From Planctomycetaceae bacterium (lineage in GTDB: Bacteria; Planctomycetota; MHYJ01; SBBU01): 9,436 bases of DNA. The notes under the pieces are model-generated. The model did no database searches. It was not told where the DNA came from and saw nothing but the letters and a program-made list of their open reading frames with translations. How positions within the stretch are numbered: the stretch's first letter is position 1; each line of letters opens with the position of its first letter. Location of the stretch: contig SBBU01000081.1 of NCBI GenBank assembly GCA_005239585.1, forward strand, positions 1 to 9,436, given 5' to 3'. Below are positions 6,139 to 9,436 of this stretch, one piece after another. The position numbers and the translations under genes are program-made.

Positions 6139-8303
6139 GTAGTTTCTCCTTCATAGTGAACCCAACGGCGTGAAGATTTCATTAAGATAAGTGTGAGCAA
6201 AAGCAATATCAATAAAAGAATCCATCCAAGTGCGCATGCGTATCCGATATGGTGGAACTTAAATGCGTTTTGGTAGAGATAAAGCACGTAAAAGAGCGAT
6301 GCATTGCCGGGGCCTCCTTGAGTCATAATGTATGGCTGTGCGAATGTTTGAAATGCACCGATGATACCAATAATTAGGTTGAACAAAATAACAGGTGTTA
6401 GCTGAGGAATTGTGATATGTATGAGTTGCCTCCATTTGGAGGCGCCATCAAGCCTTGCTACCTCGTAAAGCGTTGGGTTGATTGATTGCAGACCTGCAAT
6501 GAACACAAGCATGGGACCTCCGACATTCCATAGGCTCATAAAAACGAATCCAGGTATTATGAGTGCTTCCTGCTTGATCCATGCCTCTCCATAAATCCAC
6601 CGCCATATGATTCCTACAGCAACTGCACTCGCAATAACTGGGAGGTAAAAGATCGTGCGAAACATCACAAAGCCGCGTTGTACCAATAAAGCTAGCCCTA
6701 GAGCTACAATGAGTGACAAGGGAACACTCAATAGTGAATAGTAAGCGGTTACCTGAAGCGCCTTGAAAAAATTTTCATCTTGCGACATGCGAACATAATT
6801 ATCACCACCAGCCCAGCGTAATTCCTCAATGGGTCTAATGGGTGACCACACAGTTAATGATAATCCGAGCGAACCTATCATTGGAAGTAGGGTGAAGGCA
6901 ATAAAGCCTATTGCCCACAACGCGATGCATGCAAAGGCAAAACGCTCCTCTTTAATCCTGTGACGCAAAGAGGAAAGACTCTTTTTCAAAAAGAAAAGTG
7001 TTAAGAGTATTAGGATGATTAAACCACTTATTAACAGTAAGAGTCCAATCGGTGCATATGGTCCTTCTTTTTCCTTGCGATATCTATTTAGTAAATCGTT
7101 TATTTTTGTGGTAATTCGCCGGCATGCTGTTTCGGCATCAAACTTATTGAGTACCAAGCATCCATCTAACTCTGCCTTTATTGTGCTTTCTATCTCACGC
7201 CAATTTGTTAGGACTGGTGACAAGCGGGCATGAGGGAGGACATCAATGAATACTTGCTCGCTGTCGGGGGGAATGCTGGGTTTTAAAAAATCTTCACTGT
7301 AAGCTGCTTTTTTATTAGAAGGGACACCGTTGCCGATGCGGGCGAGAGCTCTTAACATTTTTTCGCTGGATATCTTTCTGAGTAGCTTATAAGTTAGCTC
7401 TGGATGTTTTGTATGTCGAATCCCTACAAAACCTCCTAGGGCAATTGATGTGGCTTCATACTTGCCACGGGGTAGGGGACAAACATCCCATCGAAATTTC
7501 TTGATGTCTTTAAATCGGTATGTCTCCCAATATCCGCTAGGCCCATAGAGCGCTGCACGACCCGCCTGGAAGTAACCCTTTATAAGCTGTGCCTCATAAG
7601 TGGCATCTGTAGAGGCTATTTTCTCAACAAAAAACATATCTGTAAGAAATTTTATTGCCTTGATTGCCTGAGGTGAGTCCATGGTACATTTTGTTATTTT
7701 TTCATCAACAAACTCTCCGCCATTCTGCCAAATCCATGGTGAAAGGGCCTGTATCCACTGAGTTATAGAGATGCCATACTGATTTGGTGGGCGAGTGCAT
7801 TTTCTTGCTATTGTAAGAAGATCATCCCATGTCCATCCGGCTTTTGGATATGGAATACCTTCTTGATCAAAAATATCTTTGTTGTAATACATTACGTATG
7901 GAGTAAACGTTCCAGGAAGCCCATATTGGTGACCTTCGGGCCCACGCCAGGCCTTTAGTACTGCTAGAAAATACTCATCTACATTCCAAGTTGGATCACA
8001 ATCAATGAATGGCTGTAAATCGAGAAGGATGTTGTCGTTAAGAAACATTGAAAACTCTAGAATATCAAAATGAGCAATATCTATTTGCTGACGGGCTGAC
8101 AGCATTAACTTGAGCTTTGTAAGAGAATCTCCGCCACCAGCCACAACAGTCTTTACTTGTACCCCAGGGTTCTCTTTCTCAAATTCTCTGCATATCTCTG
8201 AGAAGTCGCCTTCTGCTTCCTTGGCAGCGAATGCCATTACGCGAATCTCAATCTTGGATTCCTGAGGTAATAAAAGCAAAAACGCAAGTGGGAAAAGTCT
8301 CAT
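6135..8303 (-). CDS. Fused ABC solute-binding protein and permease (MalE-MalF / UgpB-UgpA type)
   Basis: A 722-residue fusion. Residues 1-17 form a short hydrophobic export signal without a lipobox. Residues about 18-410 are a family 1 extracellular solute-binding protein, with motifs such as [19 protein letters not shown] and W-T-W-D-D-L. A membrane segment at about 419-440 tethers this domain. Residues about 450-715 are a MalF/UgpA-type permease with an EAA loop starting at E614 (E-V-A-R-L-D-G-A-S then I-T-I-P). The ligand domain is thus covalently fixed to the translocator. The periplasmic loop after W-R-W-I-Y-G looks about 15-20 residues shorter than in ordinary MalF/UgpA, lacking the usual G-x-I-N-x2-L part. 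ATG overlaps the ATPase stop (ATGA), with no clear RBS, suggesting translational coupling. Such fusions occur in Planctomycetes and relatives. Substrate unknown, probably a carbohydrate. Confidence 0.92.
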   Translation of the reverse strand: MRLFPLAFLLLLPQESKIEIRVMAFAAKEAEGDFSEICREFEKENPGVQVKTVVAGGGDSLTKLKLMLSARQQIDIAHFDILEFSMFLNDNILLDLQPFIDCDPTWNVDEYFLAVLKAWRGPEGHQYGLPGTFTPYVMYYNKDIFDQEGIPYPKAGWTWDDLLTIARKCTRPPNQYGISITQWIQALSPWIWQNGGEFVDEKITKCTMDSPQAIKAIKFLTDMFFVEKIASTDATYEAQLIKGYFQAGRAALYGPSGYWETYRFKDIKKFRWDVCPLPRGKYEATSIALGGFVGIRHTKHPELTYKLLRKISSEKMLRALARIGNGVPSNKKAAYSEDFLKPSIPPDSEQVFIDVLPHARLSPVLTNWREIESTIKAELDGCLVLNKFDAETACRRITTKINDLLNRYRKEKEGPYAPIGLLLLISGLIILILLTLFFLKKSLSSLRHRIKEERFAFACIALWAIGFIAFTLLPMIGSLGLSLTVWSPIRPIEELRWAGGDNYVRMSQDENFFKALQVTAYYSLLSVPLSLIVALGLALLVQRGFVMFRTIFYLPVIASAVAVGIIWRWIYGEAWIKQEALIIPGFVFMSLWNVGGPMLVFIAGLQSINPTLYEVARLDGASKWRQLIHITIPQLTPVILFNLIIGIIGAFQTFAQPYIMTQGGPGNASLFYVLYLYQNAFKFHHIGYACALGWILLLILLLLTLILMKSSRRWVHYEGETT

Positions 8304-9235
8304 TTGAATCTGTAGGTCTTGGCCTCGGGAAATCGCAGGCGTAGGGTCTGATCTTTAGGAGGTTCTTTTGTAACGGCAAGTATTCGCTGGCCGCCGACAA
8401 GGCAGTGCACATAAATTTCAGAGCCCATATGTTCTACCAGTTCTACTGTTGCCTCTATTGGGCCGTTATCATCGATCAGAATATCGTGAGGCCTGATTCC
8501 AATGTCGTTTATGAAGTTCATGGAAGGGTTTCCAATGAATCCTGCGACAAAGCGATTAACTGGTTTTCTATAGACCTCCAGAGGCGGGGCAAACTGCTCT
8601 AGTACTCCGTGATTAATAACGGCAATGCGTGAGCCAAGCGTCATTGCCTCTGCCTGATCATGTGTGACATAGATCATTGTTGTGCGTAGAGTCTTGTGCA
8701 ACCGTGCTATCTCTGCCCTCATCTCCACCCTCATCTTGGCATCCAGATTCGAGAGTGGCTCGTCAAAAAGAAAGACCTTGGGCTGACGAACCATGGCACG
8801 ACCCAGTGCCACGCGCTGCATTTGTCCGCCCGATAGTTCTCTCGGTTTGCGATTCAAAAGTTTCTCCAATCCCAGCAGCTTGGCTGTATTCAGGACTCGG
8901 CTCTCAACCTCTTTAACTGGTAACCTTGCCATTCTTAAAGGAAATGCAATGTTCTTGCCTACATTCATGTGGGGATAGAGTGCGTAGTTCTGAAAAACCA
9001 TGGCGACATTTCGCTCTGCCGGCTCTAGCTCGTTAACTTTTTGTCCATCTATGAGAATTTCACCTGTATCTGGTTCTTCTAATCCCGCAACCATCCTTAG
9101 GACTGTTGATTTTCCGCAACCCGATGGGCCTACAAGGACTACAAATTCACCATCTTTGATATCAAGTGAAATTCCGCGAACTGCCTCAACCTTTCCAAAT
9201 GACTTGGACAGATTTTGCAACTCTACGCGCGACAT
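8300..9235 (-). CDS. ABC sugar importer ATPase, MalK/UgpC type
   Basis: A 311-residue cytoplasmic ATPase energising the permease pair encoded downstream. Walker A is G36-P-S-G-C-G-K-S-T44, the Q-loop Q82, the signature L134-S-G-G-Q138, Walker B ends D158-E159, the D-loop is S162-N-L-D, and the H-loop H192. All catalytic residues are present. Family proteins are usually about 360 residues. Here N-P-S-M-N-F (236-241) is followed almost at once by G-I-R-P-H-D (246-251), so the first part of the TOBE/OB-fold regulatory domain is missing. The start at ATG 9235 matches the family N-terminus (M-S-R-V-E-L); an in-frame TTG at 9259 would add eight residues with no support. Stop TGA overlaps the next start. 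First gene of the operon. Confidence 0.92.
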   Translation of the reverse strand: MSRVELQNLSKSFGKVEAVRGISLDIKDGEFVVLVGPSGCGKSTVLRMVAGLEEPDTGEILIDGQKVNELEPAERNVAMVFQNYALYPHMNVGKNIAFPLRMARLPVKEVESRVLNTAKLLGLEKLLNRKPRELSGGQMQRVALGRAMVRQPKVFLFDEPLSNLDAKMRVEMRAEIARLHKTLRTTMIYVTHDQAEAMTLGSRIAVINHGVLEQFAPPLEVYRKPVNRFVAGFIGNPSMNFINDIGIRPHDILIDDNGPIEATVELVEHMGSEIYVHCLVGGQRILAVTKEPPKDQTLRLRFPEAKTYRFK

Positions 9236-9281
9236 AACGATTGGCTTTGAGTATATCAACTGAAAACATTTTGTCTATATC

Positions 9282-9313
9282 ATTATATTCCCAACAAAAG
9301 TGTAGCCTATCAA
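9282..9313 (-). promoter_or_regulatory. Possible promoter of the ABC importer operon
   Basis: Read on the minus strand, TTGATA (complement of 9308-9313) and a perfect TATAAT (complement of 9282-9287) lie upstream of the ATPase start, but 20 nt apart, longer than optimal. TTTTGT (9269-9274) and ACAAAA (9294-9299) form an inverted repeat around the -10 box and could be an operator. Support is only by position and a good -10 match. Confidence 0.3.
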
Positions 9314-9414
9314 TCTTTCCCGCTCGTGGGACCTTTTGCTGAGCTTGTCCAAAAAATCGGAAAGGGGAAACGTAGGCCTAGAGCGACTTTTAATCTGAGA
9401 AGGATTTTAAGGTT

Positions 9415-9436
9415 ATGAACGACATAGATGAGCATC
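9415..9436 (+). CDS. Possible start of a divergent gene, truncated by the window edge
   Basis: ATG at 9415 opens a frame of seven full codons to the window end (M-N-D-I-D-E-H), with AAGGA about 10 nt and AAGG 3 nt upstream. Too little is visible to identify a product. If real, the 179 nt from 9236 to 9414 form a divergent promoter region shared with the ABC operon; a regulator of the importer would be a natural occupant but nothing here shows it. Confidence 0.35.

Noticed and set aside
9236..9259. TTG start adding eight residues to the ATPase
   Set aside because: The family N-terminus matches the ATG at 9235, and no Shine-Dalgarno favours the TTG.

Overview
The window reads as chromosomal DNA of moderate G+C from an uncultured-type bacterium, most likely of the Planctomycetota/PVC group. 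That placement is an inference. It rests on a secreted Lys-rich coiled-coil protein of the DUF4175-like type, a small secreted protein ending in a W-G-x-L-P-P / F-P-P-x-W / Y-Y motif set, a secreted squalene-cyclase-like alpha/alpha-repeat protein, and a sugar ABC transporter whose binding protein is fused to a permease. I recall all of these as typical of Planctomycetes. No rRNA, tRNA, CRISPR array or mobile element is visible.

Left half (+ strand, about 1-5226): an AT-rich intrinsic-terminator-like hairpin at 37-74 is followed by a 1016-aa secreted coiled-coil protein (174-3224). A 12-bp intercistronic hairpin (3232-3259) separates it from a small secreted protein (3279-3860). After a strong hairpin (3868-3896) comes a secreted alpha/alpha-repeat protein (4081-5226). 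Together these look like an envelope/periplasmic module.

The most notable feature is 3279-3860. It is one continuous reading frame interrupted by two in-frame TGA codons (3531-3533 and 3549-3551). The frame then continues through a Gly-rich linker into a conserved-looking C-terminal domain ending in TAA. The two TGAs and a following TGC (3567-3569) sit exactly 18 nt apart and are each followed by a Pro codon, giving three hexads X-P-x-x-x-x with X = TGA, TGA, Cys. Each TGA has a hairpin downstream whose G-rich apical loop begins exactly 22 nt after the codon. The Cys hexad has no such hairpin. This is what a bacterial selenoprotein with two Sec residues and tandem SECIS elements should look like. 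I did not recognise this as a described selenoprotein. A normal gene caller would report two unrelated short ORFs, 3279-3533 and 3639-3860.

Right half (- strand, 9235 down to 5299): a compact three-gene ABC importer operon with stop/start overlaps. It encodes a MalK/UgpC-type ATPase with a shortened regulatory domain, a fusion of solute-binding protein and MalF/UgpA-type permease, and a MalG/UgpE-type permease starting at TTG. It probably imports an oligosaccharide or another polyol or sugar derivative; the substrate cannot be told. TGA is an ordinary stop at two overlapping junctions here, which argues against global reassignment of UGA. At the right edge (9415) a divergent + strand gene may begin.
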